Below are positions 13,062-23,604 of a DNA stretch of 64,000 nucleotides, piece after piece. How positions within the stretch are numbered: position 1 is the stretch's first letter; every line of letters begins with the position of its first letter. Under the pieces are notes generated by a model, which was not told the origin of the DNA, ran no database searches, and worked only from the letters and a program-made list of their open reading frames with translations. The DNA comes from Notolepis coatsorum (Eukaryota; Chordata; Actinopteri; Aulopiformes; Paralepididae). The position numbers and the translations under genes were made by a program. The stretch spans positions 26,110,789 to 26,174,788 of the forward strand of contig OZ020585.1 of the NCBI GenBank assembly GCA_963971535.1, read 5' to 3'.

Positions 13062-13501
13062 TAGGGCTGCACGATTTTGGGAAATAATCTAATTGCGATT
13101 TTTCTGACAGATATTGCGATTGCGATAAAATTTGCGATTATAATTATTTTTTAAGCAGCCCCACAGAGGGTTATTGTAAAATGCGGCTTGCATCTGGCCT
13201 ACGCGGTGGGTCTTTTCAGGACACCGAGCCTGAAAATGTTTCTTTTTACCTGGGAATCGATACCGGTACCCAACGGTACCTTTTTTTCTGTACTTTACTC
13301 TCCCTCTCTGAAGTCTAAACTTCACAACACACAATCTAAAACCCCTTACCTCCCTCTCCCAAACCGATCTTGTATCTCAATGGGACTTCCTGGTTAAATA
13401 ATTTAAAAAAAAATTGCGATATTTTTTGTTTGTTTGCGATTTGATAATTGCATCATTCCAAATCGCGATTTTTGGTTTAAAAACAATTAATTGTGCAGCC
13501 C

Positions 13502-13503
<2 letters not shown>
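13062..13503. mobile_element. hAT-like MITE inserted in a CA microsatellite
   Basis: Ends TAGGGCTGCACGATT and AATTGTGCAGCCCTA are inverted repeats, with subterminal TTGCGATT/AAATCGCGATT motifs. CA repeat flanks it on both sides (13036-13061 and 13505-13596), consistent with an 8-bp ACACACAC duplication. Its interior carries GGGAATCGATACCGGTACC and is closely matched by 34986-35423. There is no transposase. Confidence 0.88.

Positions 13504-13504
<1 letters not shown>

Positions 13505-13596
<92 letters not shown>
13505..13596. repeat. (CA)n microsatellite
   Basis: About 45 CA units, which with 13036-13061 form one tract split by the MITE. Confidence 0.97.
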
Positions 13597-13598
<2 letters not shown>

Positions 13599-14360
13599 TA
13601 TGTGCAATACTGTACGTGTAAGGAGGGATGTGATTGGTTGTACAGTTTCAACAGACATGTTCATATTCAGGCTGTATTGTTATTAGCTGATTATGCCATT
13701 TATGTAATATAATAATGACAACAGTTAACATAATTTACTATATTTTGACAAGGACTCTATTCAGAGACATACAGGGGGCCAGGGGTTTCTCTGGGAGGGG
13801 GGGGGGGGGGGGGCGCTTCTATTGTCTGGGGACGGGGAGTGAAGGACCGTAGTAGGACATTCCTGCTGTTCGCAGATTAAACCACAATCAAGTTTAATCA
13901 TGAAGTATTCAATTGTAAAATACATTAACACCATGAAGCATGAAATATGCAGGGACAGATTTCTCCTGTGATGGCACAGCACTAAAACGGACTTCTGGAT
14001 GCCAAGGGACCGTCGCAAAAGTGCACACTGAGAAAACGTGCAAAGGAATATTTGATTTGGTGGCATTGGTGTGAGTGGGGGAGAAATGGCCCGGTCACGG
14101 CCCGTGAAAAACAACACTGTCGTTTCTGGTTTGGCTTGTGTCTGCTTGGTGTTAACATGATGAGATTGTGTCCAGTGAGCTTTCAGTCCACTAGTACGTT
14201 CATTGGTCTGATGGTGTCCAGCTCCACACAGGCGGTTAGAGTTTGCATACACTACATTGGTTAAAGGTAGTTAGGTTAAATAAAGATTCAGCAGGGCTCG
14301 TTAGTTCACCTCCTGTGAAAGAGGTGTTTTGATAAAAAAAAGAAATTGTCACAGTCCCTG
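13597..14360. other. No gene recognised; poly-G run at 13797-13813
   Basis: Unassigned intron-like DNA with a run of 17 G. Confidence 0.35.
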
Positions 14361-14365
14361 TTCCT

Positions 14366-14369
14366 CTCA

Positions 14370-14445
<76 letters not shown>

Positions 14446-14470
14446 GCTCTCTCTCTCTAGCTCTCTCTCC
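14366..14470. repeat. (CT)n microsatellite
   Basis: Long CT tract with occasional CTAG interruptions. Confidence 0.95.
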
Positions 14471-14591
14471 CACTCTCGCTCTCTAGCTGAACTAGCTCAT
14501 TCTTTATTTCACTAGCTGCCGCTTACTCTCTCTCTCTCTCCCTCTCTCTCTGGAACTCAATTTACAGTTTGTTCATTCATTCATTCTTTCT

Positions 14592-14707
14592 TCACTCACT
14601 CACTCACTCACTCACTCACTCACTCACTCACTCACTCACTCACTCACTCACTCACTCACTCACTCACTCACTCACTCACTCACTCACTCACTCACTCACT
14701 CACTCAC
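14592..14707. repeat. (TCAC)n tetranucleotide microsatellite
   Basis: About 29 perfect units, preceded by ATTC units and followed by CT-rich blocks to about 14810. Confidence 0.97.
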
Positions 14708-14894
14708 ATTTCTCTCTCTCTCTCCCTCTCTCTTTTTATCTCCCTCTCTCTCTCCCTCTCTCTCTTTTTCTCTCTCACTCACTCTCCCTCCCTCCCCCTC
14801 TCTCTTTTAGATGAATACCTCCCAGCATCTCTAATAGTTTGGCTCCAGCAGAAAACTGTGAGGGAATTTGAGAGGATGGATGGAACTGGGCTCT

Positions 14895-15141
14895 ATAGTG
14901 TGTGAGAGAGAGAGAGGGAGAGGGAGAGGGAGAGAGAGAGGGATAGGGAGAGAGAGAGAGAGAGAAACCGAGAGAGGGGCTGTGCTTGTGAGTAGTGTGT
15001 GCGTGTGTGTGTGAGAAAGAGAGAGAGAGAGAGTGAGTTTTCCATGCATGTGTGTGTGCACTCGTATTGTATCTGTGTGTGTGTGTGTGTGTGTGTGTGT
15101 ACTGAATCTGTTTGTGCACCTACTCATCTGTATGTGTGTGT

Positions 15142-15173
<32 letters not shown>

Positions 15174-15220
15174 ACTGAATCTGTTTGTGCACCTACTCAT
15201 CTGTATGTGTGTATGTGTAT
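14895..15220. repeat. GA- and GT-rich tracts with a duplicated 80-bp block
   Basis: Interrupted GA repeats (14905-14965, 15014-15032) are followed by GT repeats. The block TACTGAATCTGTTTGTGCAC plus CTACTCATCTGTATG occurs twice (about 15100-15140 and 15173-15210). Confidence 0.85.
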
Positions 15221-16559
15221 GTGTGTGCCTACCTTCTGGCCTGCTCCCTGCTGTGCTGCAGCAGGCAGGCAGAGATGCGTCCTACAGGTGTGTCATTGTC
15301 TTCCCAGCATGTTTAGCGTTTAGCATTAGTGTTTAGCGTTAGCGTTTAGTGTTTAGCGTTGACATTGCTACGGCAGCCTCAACATCTCCCTGGGTCACAT
15401 CCCTCTCGTCACAGGCTCCATTAGCGCAGCCGCTATGCTATCTGTTGCATTCCCTGCCCTTCCGACTGCCATTAATACCCACAGTTTGATGCCACTCCCG
15501 GCGCGACGTGCTGATTGGGGTATTCCTCTTACCACCCAAACCAGACTCTTTCACATTTTCATGTTAAAAAAGGTTCTATGTTGCATTTTCTTTCAGTTTG
15601 CAGGACTTTTTTTTAAATGCTTTTGAATAATGATAGAGGTCACTGAAGGTTATATTGCTAATTGAATTATGAATGTTATGCCTGAAGACCAAGCGCTAGC
15701 GTTTTCGTCTAAAGGCTGGATTAGATTCTGATGCAAGACCCCTCCAGTTCCAAGCAAGTGCACTTTGTGTCTTTCTTGAAGAGCGCTAGTTCTAATACCA
15801 TTACTGCTGGCGAAGGTCCAAATCATGTCTGGTACAGCACTCTTAAAAAGGAGCGATGAACTTGAATGGAGCTACTTATTAAAATGGCTGCTTTAATGGA
15901 GCGCGGTCAAGGTGGCAGATCTCTCACTGGAACAGGTGTGAGTAATGTGATTAAATCATAGAAAAGTGCTCAGGCTGTTTGAGCTAAATGGCTATTGACC
16001 TATCTCAAGCTCTCTTCTTTTAGTTTCTACTGTTGAACAACTAAATAAGCTACTCCGTCATGTATGGTATAACGGTTAAAGCCAGAAGTCAGTCGGCCAG
16101 GTGGTCCAATCAGTAGTGTTTGTTTACATCAGAGAAACTGACCGGGCCGCTTCTATCGGTGGCAGCACATCAAAGGAATTCTTTCACCTTTTTTCTCTGA
16201 AAACCATGTTTAAATTCCCAATGAAACGGCTAGCAGAATGCTATTTGCCAATAGTGCTGAATGTGCATTACAGTCGACCCATTACCTAGCTAGCTAATGT
16301 TAGCAACATAGGTTAGCAACATTACACAACATAAATGTTTGCTAGCAAGTTAACATTGAACATTGAATAGTGCTAGCTCAGTTACAATGTGCTGTATGTC
16401 ATTCTAGAAAGCATTTAATTGGACGCAAATTTAGTATACGCCCAGGCTGTGTGCTGGATGACTCATCAACTTTTTTTATTTGTTTAGTTTTCCAGGAAAT
16501 GAGAAACATCTATTTTAATTTCATTGGGCCTTTAAGGCGATTACTTGAATTGTTTTAGC
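15221..16559. other. No gene recognised; intron-like
   Basis: A small cluster of TTTAGCGTT repeats lies at 15313-15360. The rest is AT-rich unique-looking DNA without coding signs. Confidence 0.35.
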
Positions 16560-17723
16560 CAGGGCCGCCGCTAGGGGCGTGCGAGCAGTGCGGTCGCACA
16601 AGGCCTCGCGGGGAGGGGGGCCTCGCAATTTTTTTTTAATTTTTTTTTAATTTTTTTTTAATTTTTTATAAAAATATAAATAAATAGAATGTTAACAATC
16701 ACTTTCCATCACAGACCTAAAATCTAGTTTTGCTTACATGCTTATATATTTCACATTAGACACGTTTGTAGAATAGTGTTCTGGGCTCTGCGGCTCTGCA
16801 GATATACTATTGGTTTCATTCAATGACCCGTTTACTTTTTTTGCAAAGCATCGTGGGAGGACTAACACTAGGGGGAGCTGGTTGGCATCGGTCTGGTAGT
16901 CGGTAGAGAGATGTGAAGAAGACCGGTATTATCCACGAGGGGAGGGGGTACAGGTACGGGGTCTATTCGGCGCTATCCACAGGAGCGAGTGGATGTCTTG
17001 GCCAAGAGCATCCTACTTTTGAAAACCAAATGTGCAGCATCGGAGCAGAAGAAATAACGCTGCGTGCCGTAAGCTTATCAATACCAAGTATAGTGATTAG
17101 GTTATGCCAAGACGAAGAGGACGTTCGGCAGATGGACCGAAGATGAAAGTTGTTGCGTGTTAGAATGTTCAGTCAGGCTAGCCATGTCGGCTAGTAGCTA
17201 GCTTAGCTAAAGGCAGGGACAGCTAACTAGCGTTATCGAGTGCTAACGTGTGGCACATAAACTAGGAACAGACTCCCAAGTTCATCCGAATGGGGGGGAC
17301 AATATGGACTGGTGAACTTTGTCATCTCCACGGTTGTCTCCTTCCTCTTGGACGTTTGATGAGTTTTTAATGCAATCTATTCTGTTCCCGCCGTGGATCT
17401 CTCTCTCTCTCTCTTTCTCAGGGGTGTTTTATGCATTTTCCCTGTTACTGCCAGGTGTACGACTGTACAGGTGCATTGCCACTAACACTCGGGCAGCGCT
17501 ATTATTTAAGAATACGTTGACTGTATCATATGCGCTATTATTTAAGAATATGTTGACTGTATGCCCAGCCTCGGGCAGTGCTATTATTTAAGAATACGTT
17601 GACTGTATGCAAAAAAAAAACAAAAAAAATTTATGAATACATTTTATTTATTTTTACCTTTAGGGGGGGGGGGCTCACATTTAAATCTCACACAGGGCCT
17701 CGCATTTCTCCCAGACGGCACTG
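16560..17723. mobile_element. hAT-like transposon, non-autonomous, 1.16 kb
   Basis: Begins CAGGGCCGCCGCTAGG and ends CCCAGACGGCACTG. The edges are flanked by 8-bp copies GTTTTAGC (16552-16559) and GTTCTAGC (17724-17731), one mismatch apart, as for hAT insertions. The terminal regions share GCCTCGC motifs. Inside are A/T-rich runs, a GC-rich central part and three copies of a phrase containing ATTTAAGAATACGTTGACTG (about 17500-17610). No transposase motif was seen. Confidence 0.75.
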
Positions 17724-17731
17724 GTTCTAGC

Positions 17732-18209
17732 TATAGCTATGGTTTAACCTACTATAAATGGTGATTGTACTTACACAGCGTAAGTACCTCGATTCCCTCT
17801 TGTTCCCATTGCCAAACAGCTAAATTGTGGTGTGTACGGTCTCTCAGTTAAAGCCAGAAGCCAGAGGCCTTCGGGTGCAGTTTGCTGGAGTGGAATGTGA
17901 TTGTGACAGTGCAGTTTTCTTGAACAAAGCCCCTTCTAGCAGGCTGACAGCTCAGCTCCAGGGCAAAGGAGCCAGTCTATGAAAGAAGGCTCAGCAGAGA
18001 GATTAATAGTCCGGCGTGAGAGCAAGCCACTCCCAGCTCCTCCGCGGGAATTCACTTCATGGGTGGGTAGTGATGTTGGCGGCTGGGGTGTACGACACCA
18101 AATAGGCTCCGCTACAGAATTTATTACTGGAAAGTGAGTCGGACTGTGGCTTATGTGTAAATTGGAGGCAGGGGGATTCTTCATCTCAGATCAACAGAAA
18201 TCAAGTACA
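17732..18209. other. No gene recognised
   Basis: Unique-looking flank between an hAT element and the DIRS-like element. Confidence 0.35.
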
Positions 18210-18232
18210 GTTCTGTATCGTTAAGGGGCTCA

Positions 18233-18399
18233 GCTTGGCATCACCTTCTGCACTATCTCGCGTACGTGCACGCATACTGAATAAATTCCACAAATGTACC
18301 TCTAATACCAGTATTAGTCTGACCACACCCCTCATCAGCTTACCTTCATAAGCAGGTGTGTGGTCACCTGCTCTCCTCCTTCTCGCTTTCACCACAAGG
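18233..18399 (+). repeat. Left inverted terminal repeat of the DIRS-like element
   Basis: Runs from GCTTGGCATCACCTTCTGCA to TTTCACCACAAGG and is nearly identical to the reverse complement of 23438-23604. Differences are a single base near the middle and a few bases before the TTTCACC end. The short outer part (18213-18232) is not in the right repeat but is matched in the ICR. Confidence 0.93.
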
Positions 18400-18547
18400 A
18401 AAGTGCCTCGGTAGTACCCCACTTGACGTGTTGTTAGTTGAAAAGAGTTGTGACTGGTTTACATTGTGCTTAACCTTTTCTTCTCTCACTTGTTGTATAA
18501 GAAAAGGTTTGGGTCATAATGTATTCCGCGGAGAGTAGACCCGCTAG

Positions 18548-20191
18548 ACCTACTCTTCACCACCGGTTCTCCATTCCCGCCTCCGTCGTGCGCCTCGGTG
18601 CTGGGCTGTTGCCACTCTCGTGGTTGCCGACCCAGCCCGGGAGACTGCCGTGGATAGTTTTCCTCACCGACGAGCCGAGGGTTCGGTGCCGTCGCTCCGG
18701 CGATGGCCTGATCTCGACTCTGGTTCCTCTGGTTCTGGGGAATTGCCCGTTGATGAACGGGGGATTGTCTTGGAGCCGGAGGATTTGCGACGAAAACGTT
18801 TTGCGTCTGCTCGCTCGCGTCGCAAGATGGTGGCGTGCAGACGCGAACGGCCTGGGTTTGGGGAATTGCTGGAGACCAGCGAGGACGCGTCCGACTCTGG
18901 ATTTCTGATGGAAACTGAAGACTTCATGGAGGAGGCGGACGGGTTCTTGTATGATGGTCCCGTGGAGGAGAGTATCCCTCCTCCGGAGACCCCGGAGGAG
19001 GGAGAAATGGCTCCATGGGGTGCCTTGTTCGAGGATGTCGAGGAACCACCTTGGCCTCATCAGCAGGATGCCCTACTGTCAGCCGCATCGGATTGTGGCT
19101 CCTTGACCAGTCGCAGCCTGCTATATGCGAGGGATGCGGGGTCGGTGGAGGAGGGTTCGCAGGGGGAACTGCGGGCCTTGTTTCCCGAGCTCATGGCGGT
19201 AGCCGCCACCGCAAACGGTGTGCCGCTGCCGCTGGCATTGCCTGCACCTGTCCCTGATGACCTCATAGGCCATCCCTGGCAGCGTCCCCCAGTGAGAGGG
19301 GTGGACGTTGTCTACCCATTTTTCCCATCGATGGGGGCCTATGTTCGTCGGGGTCAGGCGGTGTCCAACATCATGGGACTAACTCCCGCCTACGTACCAG
19401 TTACGCGGGTGTCGGGGTTAGTCAAAGGTATGGGGGAGGGCGTACCTCGGCTTGACAATCCGATGGCCGTGCTCCTCTGTCCGGATATGGTGTGGGAACC
19501 CCTATGCAAGCCGGTCCTCCAGGGGAAGTCGGCTAGGCGATTGGCTTATTGGGGTGACCAGTCATTCATCGCTGGTACACAGTCGCTGGCTGCGGCGTCT
19601 AACATCGCCCACCTGGCTAGATTTGTATCGGGGATAATGACGGGCGGCACGGATCTGAACGAGGTAAAATGCGATCAGATCACCCAGGCTGCGGGAGCTG
19701 TTCTGCACCTTTCCCAGGTGCTGGCCATAGCCATGGGGAAAGTGCACGCCCTGGCCACCCTGGGCCAGCGTCACCTTTGGCTGGAGCAGGCCCGTGTGCC
19801 AGAGAAGAAGAGAGCCCCTCTTCTGACGGCCGCCCTCTCCGACGCTGGCCTGTTCGGGAAGGCCCTGCAATTGATGACCTCAACATGCAGAGAAATGGCA
19901 GAGGAGAGATCCGTCCTTCAACCCCATTTTCCGCCTCCCGTCCTTGCCGGTGGGGGCAGAAGGCTTCCGCGACGTCGAGCTGTCTCCGTCGCCGCTACCA
20001 CTACCTCCACCGCCGCTGCTGGCCCTGCCAAGAGGGCCAGGGGACGAAACGGCGCTTCGGCCACCGCCGGCCCATCCCAGACCGGAGGAGACGGTAGGGA
20101 ACGTCGTGTCCAGCAGACTGTAACCTATCGTCCCTCCGGGGCTCCCCGGGGTGGCAAGACTCGAGCGGCGCGAGGTGGCAGACGCCGTTAG
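18548..20191 (+). CDS. Gag-like protein of the DIRS-like element
   Basis: The frame is open from 18548 to 20191. The first in-frame ATG is only at 18827, a GTG occurs at 18620, and an ATG at 18519 lies in another frame, so the start is unresolved. A start at 18827 gives 454 residues; the open frame from 18620 gives 523. Numbering from 18620: residues 1-180 are acidic and proline-rich. A middle region has HPWQRPPVRGVDVVYPF (~225). The part most like DIRS gag proteins contains ALATLGQRHLWLEQA (~375) and DAGLFGKALQL (~407). The tail from about 435 is basic (LPRRRAVS, RARGRNG, GKTRAARGGRRR), suited to binding nucleic acid. Gag would package element RNA; that role is inferred from the family. GC content is well above the flanks. 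No frameshift is seen in 1.6 kb, so this coding region has been kept or is young. Confidence 0.75.
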   Translation, partial: TYSSPPVLHSRLRRAPRCWAVATLVVADPARETAVDSFPHRRAEGSVPSLRRWPDLDSGSSGSGELPVDERGIVLEPEDLRRKRFASARSRRKMVACRRERPGFGELLETSEDASDSGFLMETEDFMEEADGFLYDGPVEESIPPPETPEEGEMAPWGALFEDVEEPPWPHQQDALLSAASDCGSLTSRSLLYARDAGSVEEGSQGELRALFPELMAVAATANGVPLPLALPAPVPDDLIGHPWQRPPVRGVDVVYPFFPSMGAYVRRGQAVSNIMGLTPAYVPVTRVSGLVKGMGEGVPRLDNPMAVLLCPDMVWEPLCKPVLQGKSARRLAYWGDQSFIAGTQSLAAASNIAHLARFVSGIMTGGTDLNEVKCDQITQAAGAVLHLSQVLAIAMGKVHALATLGQRHLWLEQARVPEKKRAPLLTAALSDAGLFGKALQLMTSTCREMAEERSVLQPHFPPPVLAGGGRRLPRRRAVSVAATTTSTAAAGPAKRARGRNGASATAGPSQTGGDGRERRVQQTVTYRPSGAPRGGKTRAARGGRRR

Positions 20192-21294
20192 GAGTGACTT
20201 TTTCCCCTTTGTGTCCCCTCCTCTACACCCTTCCCGGCCCCTCTGTGATTTTGTGCCTTACACTTTTTTAATTAATAAAAAAAGTTCCCCGATATAAGGG
20301 GGACTGTGTTTGGCCGAACAAACTGTGTGTTTCTTCATACAAATCATATGGTGGGGTTGTGTATATATGAATCTACCCTGTTACGTTGGGGGGTGAGTTG
20401 TGTTGTGTTACGGGTTTTAAGCAAGGTCTGCAACTTACACTCGGTAATAGGTTCTATTAGCTTGATGCTCCACATGCAATTAGAACTGGTGTTATTCCAT
20501 TGCTTTAACTAAGTATATGTGTTTTCACAACGCTGTGTTGTTAGTTGCAGTAATGCTCGTACGCACATTTTTCATGGCCTAGCCATTACTCTCGTTCAGC
20601 GTTCTTCCTATGTATGACATAGGCAACGGGTATGGGATTCACGCACAGGCGACTTGTGTTTTGTTGTAAACCCTTTTTTACACTTTGTGGGTAGCAGGCA
20701 TTGTATTAGCTTATGCTATGCTTTGTTCTACCGGAGGTTTTCAAGATGGCTACGGTTGTTTTCTGTGTGTAGGGATAAAAGGTGTGTTTTCGGGAGGGGG
20801 TGTCGAATAAACCCCTCCTTTTTCCCACTTGATTGGTTTAGAGGATTTGTTGATCTTTTCTGCTGAGCCAGTCAGGGCCAAGCCAGTGCTTGACAGGGGG
20901 GGGGGGGGGGGGGGGGGAAGGGGTATTCTACCGACTCCTGTTATGACAGGATCCGGTGGGTTTCCCCGCCCGTTGTAGCGTTGTTGCTATGGCGACGCCT
21001 TCCATGAGCTGGTGTCTTAAAGATGTCGAGGTTGGGCGCAGGACTTACAGCCTGCTGCGCCCGTTTATGTGTCAAACTTGAGTCTGTTGGTCACGTGTCT
21101 CACAGTTTACATATCTTTTTCTTGACCGTGGTCTCATGTGGGAAGGTGTTTTCTGGGGGAGTCTGGTCTTACACTCTGATTAAAAGGAGTGACTGGATTA
21201 AAATCATGTGAAAAACAGGGTTTTTACTCCCAGCTGTGCAGTTGGGTCATACGGGTGATGCCTTTTCTTTATTTTATAAAGAGTTGAATGTGTC
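20192..21294 (+). other. DIRS-like element interior, 3' of gag
   Basis: Starts with the gag stop, then C-rich sequence and AATAAA at 20274. A poly-G run of 21 lies at 20897-20917. No coding frame with recognisable retroelement motifs is present. Confidence 0.55.
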
Positions 21295-21425
21295 TTGATG
21301 GATATGAAATGAGGGTCCCTGATGGAAAAAAGACTAACGTCTTTCTCAGGTCTGCCTCCCCTTATCTTTTTGTATGTATTCCTGTACTGCAGTCTGTTGG
21401 GTAAATATTTTCATTCATTCATTCA
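21295..21425 (+). mobile_element. LINE 3' end related to LINE-A, inside the DIRS-like element
   Basis: Shares the order of LINE-A 3' motifs (AGGGTCCCTGATGGAA, GTCTTTCTCAGGTCTGC, CCCCTTA) but is diverged and ends in TTTTCATTCATTCATTC. It is either an insertion into the DIRS element or part of its non-coding cargo. Confidence 0.65.
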
Positions 21426-22049
21426 TGGAGTTGATTGCATCTCGCCCCTCTTGTCGTTCCCTGGGCGTCTTGGGGATTCAATATGGTGGTCTAAACGGCC
21501 TATTGTTGATGTGGGTATGTCAGAACGCACACATAGTGCTGGCTCAGGATGTGCTTTGGGCCGTTGCTGACTGGCGCGCCTCGTTTGCTTTGGTAAAACA
21601 GCGTTTTTATGGAGCAATTGGGATGGGTTTTTTTTCCTCTTCCGACATCCTGTGTGTTGTCGATGGGTTCCCGTTCATGTCAGGGGATGATGACGGAATG
21701 GGTCTGGACATATGGGGAAGGGTCTCACGCCCTAGGGGTGGGCCGCCGGACGCGGTTCATACCGACACGTCTGGGTGGCGCCTTCTTTTTTATGTTGGGA
21801 TCAAACGCGCATATCTGCCCCTTCTCCTGGGGTTGGCAGGTCGGCGTGATTAGGGCACGGGACTGGTTCTGGTCGCGCTGGTCCAGATCAGTGCACCCGT
21901 TGTCCGCTGGGGATGCAGATCTGCTGTTCTGGTACCCTGAGGGACTTGGGGTTTTTTCAGGGAAAAAAATGCTAGGTCGATCCGGGTGTCACAGGGTTGA
22001 GCGTTATGGGACCCTTGTTGGGTGCGTTGTATTCTGCACTGTCGTAATG
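21426..22049 (+). other. DIRS-like element interior, no recognised protein
   Basis: GC-rich with overlapping open frames of 64-208 codons in different frames. None shows RT, RNase H or recombinase motifs. Confidence 0.5.
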
Positions 22050-22168
22050 GCTTACGGCCGTGCCGACCTGTACGCGTCCGATCTCGTCGGATCTCGGCCG
22101 CTGTACGGGTTGGTCTTGGTTGGTACTTGGTTGGGTGACCTCCTGGGAATACCGAGTGCGGGGTGCTG
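22050..22168 (+). ncRNA. 5S rRNA-like sequence inside the DIRS-like element
   Basis: The segment starts GCTTACGGCC and contains CGATCTCGTCGGATCTCGG at the same spacing from the start as in vertebrate 5S rRNA. It continues with TGGTTGGTACTTGGTTGGG and CCTGGGAATACCGAGTGC. These correspond to the 5' stem, the central region and the box C/3' part of 5S rRNA with about one single-base gap. Mismatches are spread along the length, including in the box A region, so this is not a functional 5S gene copy. It is a 5S pseudogene, a 5S-headed (SINE3-type) SINE or a co-opted promoter. Confidence 0.85.
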
Positions 22169-23313
22169 GGGCTGGTCTTCCATATTACGCTCTTCTCTTG
22201 CGTTTGGCGCTGAGGAGCCTGTTGGGTGGGGTTAACCTCATTTGGGATCCTGTGCTCCCCGTATCACCGGGCCCGGTCCGGGGTGATGCTCGTTGACCCG
22301 TAGGCCCGGGATAGCCCTGTTGGGAACCGGAACGCGGGCTGCGGCGGTGCCGCAGGTGTGTTTCGGGGTTCTTTCCTGAGGGGTTATGGGACCAACCATT
22401 GCATGGGGTGATGCCTGGGTGGTTGGTTCTCTGGTGTGTTGCTGCAGTGTCAACTCCCGGTTCTCCGGTTGAGGGTGCCCCTGCACGTTCATGACGTCTG
22501 CCGATCGTATGGGCTTTTCTGTGGGCAGCTGTCAGGGGTCGAGTGGTCTACGGATCCCACTTCTGACGTGCTGTTTGAAAGCTTGGTTATGCGACAACGC
22601 CAGCATACGCCCCTTCCGCCGGGACGGCTGTTCAGCTGTCCTTTCTGGCGCCTGCCTCGTCCGCAGTTTTTCCAGGCTTGGGTTGACAGCCTGTTGCCTG
22701 GTCTTTCCCCGGTGCGCTGCCTGCTTCCGTTGGTTACCTCTTGTGTGTTTAACCGTGCTGTCTGCCTGTTGCAGGGCTTGTGTTCCAGGCGGTGTGCTGT
22801 TGGGGAGGACAGGGCCCGCTCGGCTGAGGGGCCCCTTGTCCGGATACGCTGGCGATGTGGGGGGCGGGGTCACTAGGTGCCCCCCTGGTGGGGTCTTGAT
22901 GCTGGCATCATGGACTTCTCCGGGCCCCCATTCCAGGGAGCCCGGTCTTTTGGTGGATCTGGGTCTTCCTTCGCGCTCCGCTGCTACGGCCTTGCCACGG
23001 GGTTGGGTTTGCTCTTGACCCCGTGATTCTGGGGGCAGTAACGAGGTTGTTCCTCCGTTCGTTCCCGGGTGGCATGCGGGTTGTGCGTGTGTGTAGTCGT
23101 GGGGTCAAGCCACGGTCTGCTCACCCTGTGCGTTGAGTTGCTTGAGTGCCTCTTCGCACGGTCGGGTCCGTCGCCTTCCCGTGAAGCCCCTAATAGGGGG
23201 GCTACCCGCCATTAGGGGGGGTCGGGGGGGCTCGGCCCTCCCTGTTCTGATGGTTGTGGGGGGCTGTCAGCGGGGTGTATTTGTCAGCCAGCGGCTCCGC
23301 TTGGCCTCCCTTG
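22169..23313 (+). other. DIRS-like element interior, GC-rich, no recognised protein
   Basis: Overlapping open frames at 22436-22876 and 22491-23018 have no retroelement motif that I can identify. This is the place where pol and recombinase genes would be expected in an autonomous DIRS element. Confidence 0.5.
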
Positions 23314-23410
23314 TGCAGAAGGTGATGCCAAGCTGAGCCCCTTAACGATACAGAACGTTAGGTTATGACTATAACCAAGTTCTGTTAGTTAGGGGCGACG
23401 CTTGGCATCA
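23314..23410. repeat. Internal complementary region (ICR) of the DIRS-like element
   Basis: The left half (23314-23356, ending CTTAACGATACAGAAC) is the reverse complement of the left end of the element at 18210-18252. The right half (23355-23410, starting GTTAGGTTATGACTATAACC) is the reverse complement of the right end at 23597-23649. They meet at AAC/GTT, exactly the sequence expected when the two element ends are joined across a single GTT. Confidence 0.93.
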
Positions 23411-23437
23411 GACGGCCGCTGCAGCCCTTGACCTCAC

Positions 23438-23604
23438 CTTGTGGTGAAAGCTTGGGAAGGAGGAGAGCAGGTGACCACACACCTGCTTATGAAGGTAAGC
23501 TGATGAGGGGTGTGGTCAGACTAATACTGGTATTAGAGGTACATTTGTGGAATTTATTCAGTACGCGTGCACGTACGCGAGATAGTGCAGAAGGTGATGC
23601 CAAG
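23438..23604 (-). repeat. Right inverted terminal repeat of the DIRS-like element
   Basis: Reverse complement of the left repeat. The outer extension 23605-23648 reads into CATAACCTAAC then GTT. Confidence 0.93.

Noticed and set aside
13089..13334. 81-codon minus frame shared with 34629-35261
   Set aside because: Its repetition reflects two copies of the same MITE; it has no transposase features.
21374..23018. Frames of 146-208 codons in the DIRS-like element as possible pol or recombinase genes
   Set aside because: No RT catalytic box, RNase H or tyrosine recombinase motif is visible; GC-rich DNA leaves chance frames open.
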